From Bacillota bacterium (GTDB lineage: Bacteria; Bacillota; Clostridia; Acetivibrionales; DSM-1351): 6,346 nt of DNA. Shown here piece by piece: positions 4,843-6,346 of the stretch. Where the stretch lies: positions 1 through 6,346 of the forward strand of contig JAEYNY010000193.1 in the NCBI GenBank assembly GCA_023412275.1. The letters are read 5' to 3'. The notes under the pieces are model-generated. The model saw nothing but the letters and a program-made list of their open reading frames with translations. It had not been told where the DNA came from and did not search any database. The number at the start of each line of letters is the position of its first letter. The stretch's first letter is position 1. The position numbers were made by a program, and so were the translations under genes.

Positions 4843-6346
4843 CATTTACCTATCCGAAGCAGCAGGTACCTGTATTGAAAGATATCTGCCTTGATATTAA
4901 GAAGGGGCAGTTTATAACCTTATGTGGTAAGTCGGGATGTGGTAAAACGACTTTGTTAAGACATTTAAAAAGTGTTTTAACCCCTCATGGACAAAAAGAG
5001 GGAGTTGTATTATTTGAGGGAACACCTTTAGATGAGCTTGAGCAGAGGAGCCAAAGTATGAAAATAGGCTTTGTACTGCAGTCTCCCGATAATCAGATTG
5101 TTACCGATAAGGTTTGGCATGAGCTGGCATTTGGATTGGAGAGTCTAGGCCTTGATACTCCAACAATTCGCTTGAGGGTTGCAGAAATGGCCAGCTTTTT
5201 TGGAATACAAACCTGGTTCTACAAGAATGTCACAGAGCTTTCCGGCGGACAGAAGCAATTACTGAATTTAGCAGCCATTATGGCTATGCAACCTAGTATG
5301 TTGATTTTGGATGAACCTACCAGCCAGTTAGATCCCATAGCAGCCTCTGATTTTCTGGCAACTGTTGCAAAAATCAACAGGGAGCTTGGAATTACAGTAC
5401 TTATGACTGAGCATAGACTAGAAGAAGTATTGCCCTTGTCTGACCGTGTTATTGTTATGGATAAGGGTGAGGTTATAGCAGACGGAGATGTCAGGGATGT
5501 GGGAAGGCGTCTTAAGGAAATGAAACACCATATGTTTTTGGCAATGCCAACGCCTATGAAGATGTACGGATATGTAGACAGTGATTTAAATTGCCCTGTC
5601 ACTGTAAAAGAAGGAAGGGATTGGATAGATTCATTCTTTAAAAAGAGAAAGCCCAGTATTGTTGGAGAACAGCTAAGACATAGTGATTCAGATACAATAA
5701 TAGAGCTAAAGGAGGTTTGGTTCCGTTATCAACAGGAACTGCCCGATGTAGTAAAGGGTCTGTCAATGAAGGTTCAGCAAGGACATATATATGCCATAGT
5801 AGGTGGAAATGGTACGGGAAAGACCACTACCCTATCGCTGATAGCAGGAATTTATAAGCCTTATCGCGGGGAGGTAATAATTGAAGGCAAAGCTGCTGAA
5901 AGTATAAAGGATAAACAGAAATTTGATGGCTTGCTGGGAGTACTGCCCCAAAACCCTCAAAGTATTTTTGTAAAGAAGACAGTTGAGTTGGATTTATATG
6001 AAATGTTGTCGGCAAAAGCATTGACTAAAGAAGAAAAACAAAAAAAAGTACAGGAAGTTGCAGGGTTATGCGAACTTGAGGATTTGTTAGACCAACACCC
6101 TTATGATTTATCCGGTGGAGAACAGCAGAAAGCAGCACTGGCAAAAATTCTTTTATTAGAGCCTCGAATTTTGCTCCTGGATGAACCAACTAAAGGATTG
6201 GACGGATACTTTAAAGAGAAATTTGCGTATATTCTTAAAAGATTACAGGCAGAGGGTGTCACAGTACTATTAGTCAGCCATGATATAGAGTTTTGTGCTC
6301 AGTATGCCGACTGCTGTGCTATGTTTTTTGATGGCTCTATAGTTAC
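4815..6346 (+). CDS. ecfA: ECF transporter fused double ATPase (EcfA-EcfA'), 3' partial
   Basis: This cytoplasmic ATPase powers the ECF importer and carries both nucleotide-binding domains in one chain. The frame is open to the right edge (510 full codons, the last codon cut), so there is no stop in view. It starts at GTG 4815, preceded by GGAGG (4803-4807) with 7-nt spacing, inside the end of ecfT. Domain 1: Walker A GKSGCGKTT (38-46), Q-loop Gln89 in LQSPDNQIV, signature LSGGQ (142-146), Walker B LILDEPT (163-169), switch His200. Domain 2: Walker A GGNGTGKTT (330-338), Q-loop Gln379 in LPQNPQ, signature LSGGEQ (432-437), Walker B LLLDEP (to 458), switch His489. All catalytic motifs are intact in both halves. 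The linker (about 230-300) lacks recognisable motifs. Only a C-terminal end is missing. An S component would be expected next. Confidence 0.94.
   Translation, partial: METYKIEHLTFTYPKQQVPVLKDICLDIKKGQFITLCGKSGCGKTTLLRHLKSVLTPHGQKEGVVLFEGTPLDELEQRSQSMKIGFVLQSPDNQIVTDKVWHELAFGLESLGLDTPTIRLRVAEMASFFGIQTWFYKNVTELSGGQKQLLNLAAIMAMQPSMLILDEPTSQLDPIAASDFLATVAKINRELGITVLMTEHRLEEVLPLSDRVIVMDKGEVIADGDVRDVGRRLKEMKHHMFLAMPTPMKMYGYVDSDLNCPVTVKEGRDWIDSFFKKRKPSIVGEQLRHSDSDTIIELKEVWFRYQQELPDVVKGLSMKVQQGHIYAIVGGNGTGKTTTLSLIAGIYKPYRGEVIIEGKAAESIKDKQKFDGLLGVLPQNPQSIFVKKTVELDLYEMLSAKALTKEEKQKKVQEVAGLCELEDLLDQHPYDLSGGEQQKAALAKILLLEPRILLLDEPTKGLDGYFKEKFAYILKRLQAEGVTVLLVSHDIEFCAQYADCCAMFFDGSIV

Noticed and set aside
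5219..6021. Minus-strand open frames opposite the ATPase gene
   Set aside because: The + strand carries complete ABC ATPase motifs throughout; no independent support for the reverse frames.

Overview
The window is low-GC, AT-rich DNA with clostridial-type Shine-Dalgarno sites. It is built around cobalt and vitamin B12 (cobalamin). Gene order, the anaerobic-type cobaltochelatase, a double-ATPase ECF transporter with a DUF4430 partner and a cobalamin riboswitch all suggest an anaerobic Firmicute. Clostridium cluster III (Ruminiclostridium-like) is my best guess. This placement is inference; no rRNA or other taxonomic marker is present.

Layout, all real genes on the + strand. (1) 3-728: the 3' part of cbiK, sirohydrochlorin cobaltochelatase, whose start lies off the left edge. 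(2) 869-1930: a ten-helix EamA/DMT-family transporter ending in a 60-residue tail with 23 histidines, plausibly linked to cobalt or nickel handling. (3) 1931-2390: a decayed stretch with no intact gene of normal size. It holds a frameshifted remnant of a B12-binding (methionine-synthase-like) domain and a 30-codon signal-peptide-like ORF. (4) About 2395-2565: a cobalamin riboswitch aptamer, followed by a long expression platform with a clear intrinsic terminator (2753-2777) and a competing antiterminator pairing. A 29-codon leader ORF then overlaps the next start. (5) 2903-3949, 3952-4842 and 4815-edge: an operon for an ECF-type transporter. It encodes an exported, membrane-anchored protein with a transcobalamin-like DUF4430 domain, an EcfT transmembrane protein, and a fused two-domain EcfA ATPase that runs off the right edge.

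How they work together: CbiK inserts cobalt for de novo corrin synthesis. The His-tailed transporter may move or buffer the metal. The riboswitch-controlled ECF operon probably takes up cobalamin or a corrinoid precursor and is shut off when cobalamin is plentiful. The substrate-binding S component is not seen and would be expected just downstream. The most interesting parts are the layered leader between aptamer and first gene (terminator, antiterminator, leader ORF, and a 10-nt complement to the ribosome-binding site) and the pairing of a transcobalamin-like exported domain with a B12-regulated ECF transporter.
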